This document shows, one piece after another, positions 51,852-60,626 of a stretch of 64,000 nt of DNA; positions within the stretch are counted from its first letter, which is position 1, and every line of letters begins with the position of its first letter. Source of the stretch: Sediminimonas sp. (GTDB lineage: Bacteria > Pseudomonadota > Alphaproteobacteria > Rhodobacterales > Rhodobacteraceae). The notes under the pieces were generated by a model. It made no database searches, was not told the DNA's origin, and saw only the letters and a list, made by a program, of their open reading frames with translations. The DNA lies in contig NZ_JAGXFK010000046.1 in the NCBI RefSeq assembly GCF_024637375.1, forward strand, positions 17,047 to 81,046, written 5' to 3'. A program made the position numbers and the translations under genes.

Positions 51852-52850
51852 TCAGCCGTTGGTGAACAGCCCGGCCAGCGCGCGCCGCACCGTGGCCGAG
51901 ACCGAGGGCCGGCGCCGCGCCGCGAAGGGCAGGGGGCGGCAGACCTCGATCGCCGCGAGGCCGACGCGCGCGGTCAGTGCCCCGTTCACCACCCCCTCGC
52001 CGAAGCGGCGCGAGAGCCTGGACAGCAGCCCGCCGCCGGCCAGCGAGCCGATCATGTCGTCGCCGATAGCCACTGCGCCGGTGGCCAGCATGTGCGCCAT
52101 GACCGCGCGAGTCAGCCGCCAGCCCCCGACAAGGCCCGAACGGCCGCCATAGATTTCGGCGATGGCGCGGATCATGCGAATATTGGCGCTCAGCGCGCCG
52201 ATCACGTCGGCCAGCGCCAGTGGCACCAGCGCGGTGATCAGCGCCACCTGCCGCGCCGCCGTCTCGACCTGCGAAAGCGCGGCGCGGTCAAGCGGTGCCA
52301 TCACCTCGTTCTCGGCCAGCGCCATCAGGTCGGCGGCATCGACCGGGTCGCCGCGTCGCTCGGCCAGGCGTGCGCGCGGCCACTCAAGATCGGCGCGGCG
52401 GCTGTATAGCGTGTCAAGATCGTCCACCACCGCGCGCGCCTCGTCGAGCGCGCCGCCTTCCAGCGCCGCCAGTGCCCGCCGCTGCAGCCGGTCGATGCGC
52501 CCCAGCCGCAGGTAGGCCGCCGCCTCGCGCAGCGCCGCTATGACCAGCACCGCCAAAAGCGCCGCGGCCAGCGCCGCCACCGCGTACCCCAGCATCGGCG
52601 CGCGGTCCATCATTGCAGCGGCGAAATCCCATGCCGCGGTCGCCAGCGCCGCGCCCAGAAGGGCCAGCGCGAGCCCCCAGCCCCAGCGGGCCAAACGCGA
52701 GGGCCGCCGCGCCGCCAGCCGGGCGGCGCGCTGCATCGCCGCGCCCTGCGGGGCCGCGCCTGGTGCGTCGTCGGGTACCGGCGGGGCGTTTTCGGGGCCG
52801 GGGGCGTCGCCATCTTCGGCCAGGTCCAGAATGACGGGTCCGTTGGTCAT
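51852..52850 (-). CDS. ycjF: YcjF/TIGR01620-family membrane protein
   Basis: A 332-residue protein with a Pro/Ala-rich N-terminus, two membrane helices (about 57-75 and 85-105), and a conserved C-terminal block containing LVPLALADVIGALSANIRMIRAIAEIYGGR, the DUF697/YcjF signature. ATG 52850 overlaps the ycjX stop (ATGA). The pair is linked to envelope stress and phage-shock-like settings in other bacteria, but no psp genes are present here. Confidence 0.88.
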   Translation of the reverse strand: MTNGPVILDLAEDGDAPGPENAPPVPDDAPGAAPQGAAMQRAARLAARRPSRLARWGWGLALALLGAALATAAWDFAAAMMDRAPMLGYAVAALAAALLAVLVIAALREAAAYLRLGRIDRLQRRALAALEGGALDEARAVVDDLDTLYSRRADLEWPRARLAERRGDPVDAADLMALAENEVMAPLDRAALSQVETAARQVALITALVPLALADVIGALSANIRMIRAIAEIYGGRSGLVGGWRLTRAVMAHMLATGAVAIGDDMIGSLAGGGLLSRLSRRFGEGVVNGALTARVGLAAIEVCRPLPFAARRRPSVSATVRRALAGLFTNG

Positions 52851-54292
52851 AGCTTGTCACCGATCAGGAATTCGGCGGCGCGGTCGAGCCGGATATGGGG
52901 CGGCCCGTCGCCGGGTTTGAGAGACAGCGGCGCCGGGGCGAAACGCATCACGTCATATTGCGCGTCGAGCCAGCGTTCTGCCCCCGAGCGCGCGGGCGAC
53001 AGCAGTTGCGCCGGGTCTTCGGGCAGTTCGCCGGGGTAGAGCGCAACGCGTCGCGTGCCGCCCTGCAACACGCCGCGCACGCAGTTCAGGCGCTGGCCGT
53101 CATGGGCGATGGTATCTTCGACGGTGGCGCGCAAGGCGGCGATGGCCATCGCTTCGGTTCGGGCGCCGGCGAATTCTGCCCGGTCGCGTGCGTCGCGGGT
53201 GAGCGCCTGCATGATGGCGCGCAGACGCGGGTGCTGGTCGTGGTGCAGGTGGTCAGCGCGCGTGGCCGCGAAAAGGATGCGATCCACCCGTCGGCCGCGC
53301 AGCAGCCGCGCCAGGGCCGTGTTCGCCCCTGGGCGGAAGACGGTCAGGATATCCGCCATGGTGCGGCGCAGGTCTTCGACGGCGGCGGGGCCGTCATGGA
53401 TCGCCTGCAGCGCGTCGATCAGCACCACCTGCCGGTCGATCCGGGACAGGTGATCGCGGAAGAACGGCTTGACCACTTTCGCCTTGTAGCTTTCGAAGCG
53501 GCGCTCCATTTCGCGATGCAGCGTGCCGCGCCGCGAGGGCGAAGCCACCGGGAGCGGCGCGAAGGTCAGCACCGGCGAGCCCTCCAGGTCGCCGGGCAGC
53601 AGGAAGCGCCCCGGCGGGATGCAGTCGTAGGCGCCACTGTCGCGCGCGCGGCCCAGATAGCAAGTGAAGCGCCCCGCCAGGTCTTGCGCCAGCGTCTCGT
53701 CATGGGGCGCGTCGGGGTCGGCGGCGCGCGCGCGCTCCATGAACCCTTGCGCATCGGCGCGCTTGTCCAGACGGCTTAGCGTGTCCTGCGCCCAGGACTG
53801 GTAGCTTTGGTCGAGTAGCGCCAGGTCCATCAGCCATTCGCCGGGGTAGTCGACGATGTCCAGGTGCACGGTGCGCGGCCCCGGCAGTCCGGCCAGAAAC
53901 CCCGCCGGCCGCACCCTGAGCGACAGCCGCAATTGCGAGATCGCGCGCGTGCTTTCGGGCCAGTGCGGCGTCGGGCCGGTCATCGCGGCGAGGTGCGATT
54001 CAAAGTCGAAGCGCGGCACGGTATCGTCGGGCTGCGGTTGCAGGTAGGCGGCAACGATGCGCCCTTCGGCCGCGGCGCGCAGCCCGGGCATGCGGCCACG
54101 ATCCAGCAGGTTGGCCACCAGCGAGGTGATGAACACCGTCTTGCCTGCCCGCGACAGCCCGGTGACGCCCAGCCGGACCACCGGTTCGAACAGCGCGCCG
54201 GTCACCGCGTCGCCCATGCCTTCGATCCGGCGCGAGATATCGTCGGCGATGTCGAGGAAATTCAAACCCTGCGTCCTCCGCGCCTGCTGCAT
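52847..54292 (-). CDS. ycjX: YcjX-family P-loop ATPase/GTPase
   Basis: A 481-residue P-loop protein. The Walker A segment is GVTGLSRAGKTVFITSL. LDIVDYPGEWLMDL is the Walker B region, typical of this family. KPFFRDHLSRIDRQVVLIDAL and LLRGRRVDRILFAATRADHLH follow. It pairs with ycjF downstream. A long shared intergenic region separates it from the divergent MBL-fold gene. Confidence 0.93.
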   Translation of the reverse strand: MQQARRTQGLNFLDIADDISRRIEGMGDAVTGALFEPVVRLGVTGLSRAGKTVFITSLVANLLDRGRMPGLRAAAEGRIVAAYLQPQPDDTVPRFDFESHLAAMTGPTPHWPESTRAISQLRLSLRVRPAGFLAGLPGPRTVHLDIVDYPGEWLMDLALLDQSYQSWAQDTLSRLDKRADAQGFMERARAADPDAPHDETLAQDLAGRFTCYLGRARDSGAYDCIPPGRFLLPGDLEGSPVLTFAPLPVASPSRRGTLHREMERRFESYKAKVVKPFFRDHLSRIDRQVVLIDALQAIHDGPAAVEDLRRTMADILTVFRPGANTALARLLRGRRVDRILFAATRADHLHHDQHPRLRAIMQALTRDARDRAEFAGARTEAMAIAALRATVEDTIAHDGQRLNCVRGVLQGGTRRVALYPGELPEDPAQLLSPARSGAERWLDAQYDVMRFAPAPLSLKPGDGPPHIRLDRAAEFLIGDKL

Positions 54293-54457
54293 TCGTGTGC
54301 AGAGATAGACATTGCGCAGCCGCTTTACCAGCGGGGCAGGGCGGATGCTGCCCGGCGATTGAATTCATGTATTTGCATATCACAGGCGCCGTCGCTATCG
54401 TCGGGATCGAGCGAACGCCCGGTCTTGGGCGGGCAGGCGGATCAGGGGGGACATGAT

Positions 54458-55369
54458 TTGAGACATGCAATGCTGGCGGCTCTGGTCGCCGTGGTGCCAG
54501 TGCCATTGCTGGCCGATGTGCTCGAGGTGCAGGACGTGGCCGACGGCGTCTGGGCGCTGGTCGGGCCGATGGAACAGCGCGACCCAGAGAACCTTGGCAA
54601 CAACGCCACCTTCGGCGTGGTCGAAACCGACGCCGGCGTCGTGCTGATCGACCCGGGCGGGTCGTGGAAGGGCGCGGCGATGATCGACGCTGTCATCGAC
54701 ACGATCACCGACAAACCCGTCGAATACGTCATCGACACCGGCGGGCAGGATCACCGCTGGCTCGGCAACGGTTACTGGCAGGCGCAGGGCGCGACCGTGA
54801 TCGCGTCCGAGGCGGCGGTTGCCGATCACAGGGATCGCGGCTCGATGCAGATGACGGCGCTATCGAATTTCCTTGGCGACAAGCTTGAGGGGACGGAGCC
54901 ATCTTACGCCGATGTTACCTTCGAGACGGACTACAAGCTGGAACTCGGGGGGCTGACCTTTGAAATCATGCATCGGGGGCAGGCCCACACGCCGGGCGAC
55001 AGTTTTGTCTGGGTGCCTGCGCGCGACGTGATGTTCACCGGCGATATCGTCTATGTCGAACGCATCCTCGGTGTCGGCGGGCAGTCGAACGTGCGTAGCT
55101 GGATCGGCGCGTTCGAGGCGATGGCGGCATTCGACCCGGCCCATGTCGTGCCCGGCCACGGCCATGCCACAGACCTGGCGCGGGCGCGGGCCGATACCCA
55201 TGATTACCTGGTCAACCTGCGTACCCGGATCGGGGCCTTGATCGACGCGGGCGGCGACATCCTGGAGGCACCCGGGATCGACCAGTCGAACTGGGCTTAC
55301 CTCAAGCAATTCGACAGCCTCGCCGGGCGCAACGCCCAGACCACCTATCAACAGATGGAGTGGGAATAG
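54458..55369 (+). CDS. MBL-fold metallo-hydrolase with atypical metal motif, secreted
   Basis: A 303-residue periplasmic protein. The start chosen is TTG 54458 because AGGGGGG ends seven bases upstream; ATG 54470 is the alternative. Residues 1-19 form a signal peptide ending near PLLA. The usual HxHxDH metal motif is replaced by TGGQDHRWLGNGYW, which keeps only the Asp-His end. GQAHTPGDS, FTGDIVYVERILGVG and VPGHGHATDL correspond to later family motifs. It belongs to a SoxH-like or quinoprotein-relay group by appearance, but substrate and zinc content are uncertain. A clear terminator follows. Confidence 0.75.
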   Translation: MRHAMLAALVAVVPVPLLADVLEVQDVADGVWALVGPMEQRDPENLGNNATFGVVETDAGVVLIDPGGSWKGAAMIDAVIDTITDKPVEYVIDTGGQDHRWLGNGYWQAQGATVIASEAAVADHRDRGSMQMTALSNFLGDKLEGTEPSYADVTFETDYKLELGGLTFEIMHRGQAHTPGDSFVWVPARDVMFTGDIVYVERILGVGGQSNVRSWIGAFEAMAAFDPAHVVPGHGHATDLARARADTHDYLVNLRTRIGALIDAGGDILEAPGIDQSNWAYLKQFDSLAGRNAQTTYQQMEWE

Positions 55370-55400
55370 CCCGCCACACGATCCGGAAAACACGTCAGGG

Positions 55401-55430
55401 CCGCGGGTGACTTGCCCGCGGTTTTCCTTT
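55401..55430 (+). terminator. Intrinsic terminator of the MBL-fold gene
   Basis: CCGCGGG (55401-55407) and CCCGCGG (55415-55421) form a perfect seven-pair stem around a seven-base loop, followed by TTTTCCTTT. It lies 32 bases after the stop codon. Confidence 0.85.
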
Positions 55431-55464
55431 GCTTCGCGCGATATTTCAATTATCCATGAAATAT
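55429..55464 (+). promoter_or_regulatory. Ars promoter with ArsR-type palindromic operator at the start codon
   Basis: ATATTTCA (55441-55448) is mirrored by TGAAATAT (55457-55464) with an eight-base spacer, forming an A+T-rich palindrome in G+C-rich surroundings. TTGCTT (55429-55434) and TATCCA (55451-55456) are spaced by 16 bases and fit -35/-10 elements. The predicted transcription start would then fall at or next to ATG 55463, inside the right arm of the palindrome. A leaderless mRNA repressed by the encoded ArsR domain is the likely reading. Confidence 0.6.
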
Positions 55465-56308
55465 GGAATCTATGATTCTCGATCGTCTCACCGTGTTGGG
55501 CCATGCCGGGCGCATGGCGGTGTTCCGGTTGTTGGTGCGGCGCCTTCCGGGCGCTGTCGCCGCCGGCGAGATCGGGCGCGCGCTGGGCATCAAGCCCTCG
55601 ACGTTGTCGGTCTACCTGTCGGCCCTCTTGCAGGTGGGGCTTGTCAGCCAGCGGCGCGCGGGCACGTCGCTGCTTTACCGTGCCGAGACGGGCGCGGCGA
55701 CCGAGATCATGGAATTCCTGTTCGACGATTGCTGCCGTGGGCGCGCCGAGATGTGCGCGCCTTTCCCCAACCCCCACAGCCCGAAGGCCACCGCCATGAC
55801 CGACAGGAAATACAACGTGCTGTTCATCTGTTCGGGCAATTCCGCCCGTTCCATTTTCGCCGAGACGCTGCTGCGCGACATCGCCGAGGACAGGTTCACC
55901 GCCTGGTCGGCCGGTACCCGGCCACAATCCGAACTCAACCCGTTCGCGCTCGAGGTGCTCGGGGCCAAGGGGCATGACGTGTCGGGCCTGCGCGCCAAGA
56001 ACGTGACCGAGTTCCAGGGCGACGACGCGCCGGTGATGGATTTCGTCTTTACCGTCTGCGACCAGGCCGCCAACGAGGAGTGCCCGGCATGGGAAGGGCA
56101 GCCGGTCACCGGCCACTGGGGCATACCCGACCCCGTCAAGGCCGAGGGTACAGACGCCGAGAAGGCGTTGGCCTTCCAGCAGGCCTATGGCGCCCTGCGC
56201 AATCGTATCATCGCCTTCACGGCGCTACCGTTCGATGCGCTTGACCGTATTTCGCTGCAAAAGGCGGTCGATGACCTGGCTGGCGAAACCCCCGAGGTGG
56301 CCCGATGA
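55463..56308 (+). CDS. ArsR repressor fused to thioredoxin-type arsenate reductase (ArsC)
   Basis: A 281-residue fusion. Residues 1-108 form a winged-helix ArsR domain with the recognition helix region [18 protein letters not shown] and three cysteines (90, 91 and 98) suited to bind As(III). Residues 115-281 form a low-molecular-weight-phosphatase-type arsenate reductase with the catalytic loop [10 protein letters not shown] (Cys123, Arg129). There is no stop between the domains, so sensor and enzyme are one chain. The start ATG 55463 lies in the operator. The stop overlaps the GAPDH gene by ATGA. It reduces arsenate to arsenite and should autoregulate the operon. Confidence 0.92.
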   Translation: MESMILDRLTVLGHAGRMAVFRLLVRRLPGAVAAGEIGRALGIKPSTLSVYLSALLQVGLVSQRRAGTSLLYRAETGAATEIMEFLFDDCCRGRAEMCAPFPNPHSPKATAMTDRKYNVLFICSGNSARSIFAETLLRDIAEDRFTAWSAGTRPQSELNPFALEVLGAKGHDVSGLRAKNVTEFQGDDAPVMDFVFTVCDQAANEECPAWEGQPVTGHWGIPDPVKAEGTDAEKALAFQQAYGALRNRIIAFTALPFDALDRISLQKAVDDLAGETPEVAR

Positions 56309-57303
56309 CCACTTATGCCATCAATGGCCTCGGACGGATCGGCAAGCTGGCGCTACGCCCGCTTCTGGAACGCGGCGCGCATGTCGCCTGGATCAACGAC
56401 GCCGTGGGCGATGCGGCCATGCACGCGCATCTGCTGGAGTTCGACACCGTGCATGGGCGTTGGGATGCGGAGTTTGGCCACGACGCCGACAGCGTCACCA
56501 TCGACGGGGTGCGCCTGCCGTTCATCGGCACGCGCGATCTGGCCGATCTGCCGCTGGAGGGTGTCGATGTGGTGATCGACTGCACAGGCGTGTTCAAGTC
56601 CGAGGCTAAGCTGAAGCCATATCTCGATGCCGGCGTGAAAAAGGTCGTCGTCTCGGCCCCGGTCAAGGACGGGCCGACGGCCAACATCGTCTATGGCGTG
56701 AACCACGGTACCTATGATCCGGCGGCGCATGACATCGTGACGGCGGCAAGCTGTACCACCAACTGTCTCGCGCCCGTCGTCAAGGTGCTGCTCGAGGGGG
56801 TCGGGATCAGGCATGGCTCGATCACCACGATCCACGACGTGACCAACACGCAGACCATCGTCGACCGCCCGGCGAAGGATCTGCGCCGCGCGCGCTCGGC
56901 CCTCAACAGCATGATCCCCACGACCACCGGCAGCGCCACGGCGATCACCCTGATCTACCCCGAACTGACCGGCAAGCTGAACGGCCACGCGGTGCGGGTG
57001 CCGGTGCTCAATGCGTCGATTACCGATTGCGTGTTCGAGGTCGCGCGCGAGACCACCGCCGAAGAGGTCAACGCGCTTTTCGAGGCGGCCGCCAAGGGGC
57101 CGCTCAAGGGCATCCTCGGCTACGAGACGCGGCCACTGGTCAGCGCGGACTACGAGGGCGACACCCGCTCTGCCATCATCGACGCACCCTCGACCATGGT
57201 CGTGGGTGGCACGCAGGTGAAGGTTTACGCCTGGTACGACAACGAGATGGGCTATGCCCACCGGCTGGTCGACGTGGCATTCATGGTCGGGGCGTCGCTG
57301 TGA
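56305..57303 (+). CDS. ArsJ-associated glyceraldehyde-3-phosphate dehydrogenase
   Basis: A 332-residue GAPDH that uses arsenate in place of phosphate to form 1-arseno-3-phosphoglycerate, which ArsJ exports. The NAD-binding N-terminus is [14 protein letters not shown]. The catalytic cysteine lies in [11 protein letters not shown] (Cys150), and the C-terminal segment is [14 protein letters not shown]. It overlaps its neighbours by ATGA and GTGA. Position between ArsR-ArsC and ArsJ marks it as the arsenic-specific paralogue, not the glycolytic enzyme. Confidence 0.95.
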   Translation: MTTYAINGLGRIGKLALRPLLERGAHVAWINDAVGDAAMHAHLLEFDTVHGRWDAEFGHDADSVTIDGVRLPFIGTRDLADLPLEGVDVVIDCTGVFKSEAKLKPYLDAGVKKVVVSAPVKDGPTANIVYGVNHGTYDPAAHDIVTAASCTTNCLAPVVKVLLEGVGIRHGSITTIHDVTNTQTIVDRPAKDLRRARSALNSMIPTTTGSATAITLIYPELTGKLNGHAVRVPVLNASITDCVFEVARETTAEEVNALFEAAAKGPLKGILGYETRPLVSADYEGDTRSAIIDAPSTMVVGGTQVKVYAWYDNEMGYAHRLVDVAFMVGASL

Positions 57304-58571
57304 GCGCAGCGCGCCCCGAAGGATTGTCCGCCTACATCGCCGTCACGGCGGCCTACTGGGCGTTTATGCTGACCGATGGCGCGCTGCGGATGCTGGTGCT
57401 GCTGCATTTTCACACGCTGGGCTTTACCCCGGTGCAACTGGCCTACCTGTTCGTTCTCTACGAGGTCGCGGGGATGATCACCAACCTGTCGGCCGGGTGG
57501 ATCGCGGCACGGTTTGGCCTGACCTCGACGCTTTACACCGGGCTGGGGCTGCAGGTGGTGGCGCTGATTGCGCTGGCACAGCTTGATCCGGGCTGGGCCA
57601 TCGGCCTGTCGGTGGTCTACGTGATGACGGTTCAGGGCGCTTCGGGCGTGGCCAAGGATCTGGCCAAGATGTCGTCGAAATCGGCGGTCAAACTGTTGGC
57701 GCCCAGGGAAGATGGCGGGCTGTTTCGCTGGGTTGCGGCGCTGACGGGGTCCAAGAACGCGGTCAAGGGCGTGGGCTTTCTGCTGGGCGCGGCGCTGCTC
57801 GCCGGGGTCGGCTTCGTCTGGGCGGTACTGGGTATGGCAATGGTGCTGGCGGCGATCCTCGTGGCGGTGGTGCTGGCCATGCCGCCCGGGCTGCCGCGCG
57901 GGCGCAAGGGCGCCAAGTTCTCGGAAGTGTTTTCCAAGTCCGCCAATATCAACTGGCTGTCGGGCGCGCGGGTGTTCCTGTTTGGCGCGCGCGACGTGTG
58001 GTTCGTGGTCGGCCTGCCGGTCTATTTCTACGGTGTTCTGTCCGATGGCACCGACGAGGGTAACCGCACGGCGTTCTTCATGGTGGGCGGTTTCATGGCC
58101 GCCTGGATCATCCTTTACGGGGCCGTTCAGGCGCTTGCACCGCGCCTGTTGGGCGCCGCCCGCCGCCCCGAGACGGCGCTGATTTCTGTCGCGCGCGGCT
58201 GGGCGTGGGCGCTGTTCGTCGTGCCCGCGGTGTTGTCGGTGGCCGCGTTCGCGGCGCCCGGGCCGGCGCCGTGGCTGACCGGCGTGCTGGTCGCGGGGCT
58301 GCTGGCGTTCGGCGTGACTTTCGCGATCAATTCCGCGCTGCACTCCTACCTGATCCTCGCGTTCACCCGAGACGAACGGGTGACGATGGATGTGGGATTC
58401 TATTACATGGCGAACGCCGGCGGGCGGCTGCTGGGCACGCTGCTGTCGGGGCTGACATACCAAGCGGGCGGGCTGGCGCTGATGCTGGCGACGGCGGCGG
58501 CAATGGTTGCGGCCTCGGCGCTGGCTGCGGGGCGGCTGAGCCTTCGGGACACGCACACAACGCCGGCATGA
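57300..58571 (+). CDS. arsJ: Organoarsenical efflux MFS transporter ArsJ
   Basis: A 423-residue major-facilitator protein with about 12 helices. The start is GTG 57300, overlapping the GAPDH stop (GTGA). [49 protein letters not shown] and [18 protein letters not shown] are characteristic of ArsJ. It exports 1-arseno-3-phosphoglycerate made by the adjacent GAPDH; outside the cell this breaks down to arsenate. The arrangement gives arsenate resistance without prior reduction. Confidence 0.95.
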   Translation: MSAARPEGLSAYIAVTAAYWAFMLTDGALRMLVLLHFHTLGFTPVQLAYLFVLYEVAGMITNLSAGWIAARFGLTSTLYTGLGLQVVALIALAQLDPGWAIGLSVVYVMTVQGASGVAKDLAKMSSKSAVKLLAPREDGGLFRWVAALTGSKNAVKGVGFLLGAALLAGVGFVWAVLGMAMVLAAILVAVVLAMPPGLPRGRKGAKFSEVFSKSANINWLSGARVFLFGARDVWFVVGLPVYFYGVLSDGTDEGNRTAFFMVGGFMAAWIILYGAVQALAPRLLGAARRPETALISVARGWAWALFVVPAVLSVAAFAAPGPAPWLTGVLVAGLLAFGVTFAINSALHSYLILAFTRDERVTMDVGFYYMANAGGRLLGTLLSGLTYQAGGLALMLATAAAMVAASALAAGRLSLRDTHTTPA

Positions 58572-58612
58572 GCCCCGGCCAAGCCCGCGCCGGTACGGTC
58601 GAAAAAGAAACC

Positions 58613-58648
58613 TTTACAAAACCAGTATTGTAGTTATATATGACCCCA
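58613..58648 (+). promoter_or_regulatory. Promoter of the second arsR gene (leaderless start likely)
   Basis: TTTACA (58613-58618) and TATATA (58635-58640) are spaced by 16 bases. A start seven or eight bases downstream would fall exactly at ATG 58648, so the transcript would lack a 5' leader. The region is A+T-rich and may hold an ArsR operator, although no clean palindrome was found. Confidence 0.6.
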
Positions 58649-58965
58649 TGACAACCAGTAGCCCCCATGCCCGCGCGCTAGCCGCCCTTGGCCACGATGC
58701 CCGGCTTGCGATCTTCCGCCTTCTGGTGAAGGCGGGCGAGGACGGCTTGCGCGTTGGCGAAATCGGCGAACACCTCGGGCTGGCGCCCTCGACACTGGCG
58801 CACCATCTCTCGACGCTCGTGGACGCGGGGCTCGTGGTGCAGGAAAAGCAGGGCCGCGAAGTATTCAACAAGGCCGATTACCCGGCGATGCAGCGGGTGA
58901 TCGGCTTTCTGACATCGGAGTGCTGCGTTGGCCTCGATCTGGGCCGGTCCGGGGACGCGGCCTGA
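58648..58965 (+). CDS. arsR: ArsR-family transcriptional regulator
   Basis: A 105-residue winged-helix repressor. The domain reads ALAALGHDARLAIFRLL, LGLAPSTLAHHLSTLVDAGLV and GREVFNKADYPAMQRVIGFL. It ends with a vicinal cysteine pair, ECC (92-93), a probable As(III) site. The upstream elements suggest a leaderless message. It probably controls itself and the permease gene 50 bases downstream. Confidence 0.92.
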   Translation: MTTSSPHARALAALGHDARLAIFRLLVKAGEDGLRVGEIGEHLGLAPSTLAHHLSTLVDAGLVVQEKQGREVFNKADYPAMQRVIGFLTSECCVGLDLGRSGDAA

Positions 58966-59015
58966 CTTCCACCCCTTTTTTGCCCCATAGAAACTAGAAA
59001 ACCGGAGATTTAGAA

Positions 59016-60065
59016 ATGACAGATGCCACGCAGACCCCGTCGCGCCCGGGCGCATTCCTGCGAACGCTGTGGCGCGACCATCGCGTCTGGTTGGCCTCGG
59101 CACTGATCCTGGCCGTGGTGGCGGTGTTCGACATCGACCAGGCCGGGGCGAGCCTGCGCTTCACGGCTGAATCGCTGTTGCACACGGCGCCGTTCCTGAT
59201 CCTGTCGATCGTGGTGGCGTCCTGGGCGGTGGCGACCGGGGCCGACAACCTGATCGCACGAGCCTTTACCGGGGCACCGGCGGTGATGATCGGGCTCGCC
59301 GCGCTGGCGGGCGGGCTGTCGCCATTCTGTTCGTGCGGGGTAATCCCGCTCATCGCCGCCCTGCTGGCCATGGGTGTGCCGCTGTCGGCGGTGATGGCGT
59401 TCTGGCTGGCTTCCCCGGTGATGGACCCGTCGATGTTCGTGCTCACCACCGGGGTGCTGGGGCTGGAGTTCGCCATCGCCAAGACGCTGGCGGCCGTGGG
59501 GCTGGGCCTTTTCGGCGGCTGGACGGTGCATTTTCTGGGCCGGGCCGGCGGGCTGTCGGAGCCGTTGCGCGAGGGCATCGGCGATGGCGGTTGCGGCGGC
59601 GGCAAGGTGCGCGCGCCCAAGCCGGTGGTCTGGCGCTTCTGGCAGCACGCCGACCGGCGCGCCAGGTTCGGCCGCGAAGCTTTGAGCGTGACGCTGTTCC
59701 TGGCCAAGTGGCTGACGTTGGCCTTCCTGCTGGAAAGCCTGATGCTGGCCTTCGTGCCGGCCGAGACGGTGACCGCGGTGCTGGGTGGCACGGGGCTGGC
59801 GCCGATTGCGCTGGGCACCCTGGTGGGGGTGCCGGCCTACCTCAACGGCTATGCCGCGCTGCCGCTGGTTGGCGGGTTGATCGAGCAGGGCATGGCACAT
59901 GGCGCGGGACTCGCGTTTCTCGTCGCCGGGGGCGTGACATCGCTACCTGCTGCCATCGCCGTCTGGGCCCTGGTCAAGCCGCGCGTCTTCATGCTGTACC
60001 TCGCGCTGTCGCTATCGGGCGCCTTCGCCGCGGGGTTGCTGTTCCAGCTCTGGACGCTGTCCTGA
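59016..60065 (+). CDS. ArsP-type permease (PF03773 family)
   Basis: A 349-residue membrane protein with 8-10 helices in two repeats. The first repeat contains GLSPFCSCGVIPLIAALLAMGVP, the Cys-containing family signature, and FWLASPVMDPSMFVLTTGV. The second contains VGVPAYLNGYAALPLVGGLIEQG. A Gly/Cys-rich loop (DGGCGGGK) joins the halves. GGAG precedes ATG 59016. Family members such as ArsP export trivalent methylated arsenicals; others act on unknown substrates. The placement after arsR supports an arsenic role here. Confidence 0.9.
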   Translation: MTDATQTPSRPGAFLRTLWRDHRVWLASALILAVVAVFDIDQAGASLRFTAESLLHTAPFLILSIVVASWAVATGADNLIARAFTGAPAVMIGLAALAGGLSPFCSCGVIPLIAALLAMGVPLSAVMAFWLASPVMDPSMFVLTTGVLGLEFAIAKTLAAVGLGLFGGWTVHFLGRAGGLSEPLREGIGDGGCGGGKVRAPKPVVWRFWQHADRRARFGREALSVTLFLAKWLTLAFLLESLMLAFVPAETVTAVLGGTGLAPIALGTLVGVPAYLNGYAALPLVGGLIEQGMAHGAGLAFLVAGGVTSLPAAIAVWALVKPRVFMLYLALSLSGAFAAGLLFQLWTLS

Positions 60066-60117
60066 ACCGGGGCGACGGCATTGCACGCCCGCCCGCCCGC
60101 ATGCACGCCCACCCACG

Positions 60118-60146
60118 CGGCGCGCCGGATCGGCTCCGGCGCGCCG
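60118..60146 (+). terminator. Perfect 12-bp hairpin after the permease gene
   Basis: CGGCGCGCCGGA (60118-60129) pairs perfectly with TCCGGCGCGCCG (60135-60146) around a five-base loop, 53 bases after the permease stop. There is no long T run. It could end transcription from the left and also from the cytochrome b remnant on the other strand. Confidence 0.55.
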
Positions 60147-60149
60147 TCG

Positions 60150-60435
60150 TCATCTGCCGGCGCGGTCGCGGGTTTCCTCGACGCTGACCCCATTCGTAGC
60201 CGGTGATCATCGCCTTGAGGTAGGCGGTGACCGTTTCGCCGGTGGTGGCCATGTAGACATGGATCACCACGAGAATCGCCATCGCATAGGTCACCACGAC
60301 ATGCAGCCAGGCCACCGTCGCCAGGTCGAACCCGGTGACGTTAATGGTCAGGTAAAGCACCCCGGTGGCCCGGATCGCCGGGTTGGAGAACCATCCGCAC
60401 TCAGGGCTGAAATGGCGCTCGCCCCGCGAGTTCAT
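60150..60435 (-). pseudogene. Remnant of a cytochrome b561/PhsC-type membrane subunit
   Basis: About 95 codons are recognisable: SNPAIRATGVLYLTINVTG, then WLHVVVTYAMAILVVIHVYMATTGETVTA and LKAMITGYE. This is the C-terminal third of a diheme membrane cytochrome b like those of formate dehydrogenase, hydrogenase or thiosulfate reductase. The frame breaks after GYE. In another frame NGVSVEETRDRAGR then runs to a stop at 60150-60152, the expected tail. The 5' two-thirds are absent, so the gene is dead. Confidence 0.65.
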
Positions 60436-60626
60436 CGCAGCTCAAAACGCAACCGCCTGAGTGTCCGGTGAAATGGGGGCAAGATCAGAGAGCTTGACCT
60501 ATGAATCTGTGTTTAGTTGGGCTCGAGCTGACGAAGGTTAATTTATGCCGGTTTCTCGCGGTGACCGAATGTCGATGGACTGTGCTGAATGAGCAGTGAG
60601 TTGCAAAACCGGAACTATCCGCTGCT

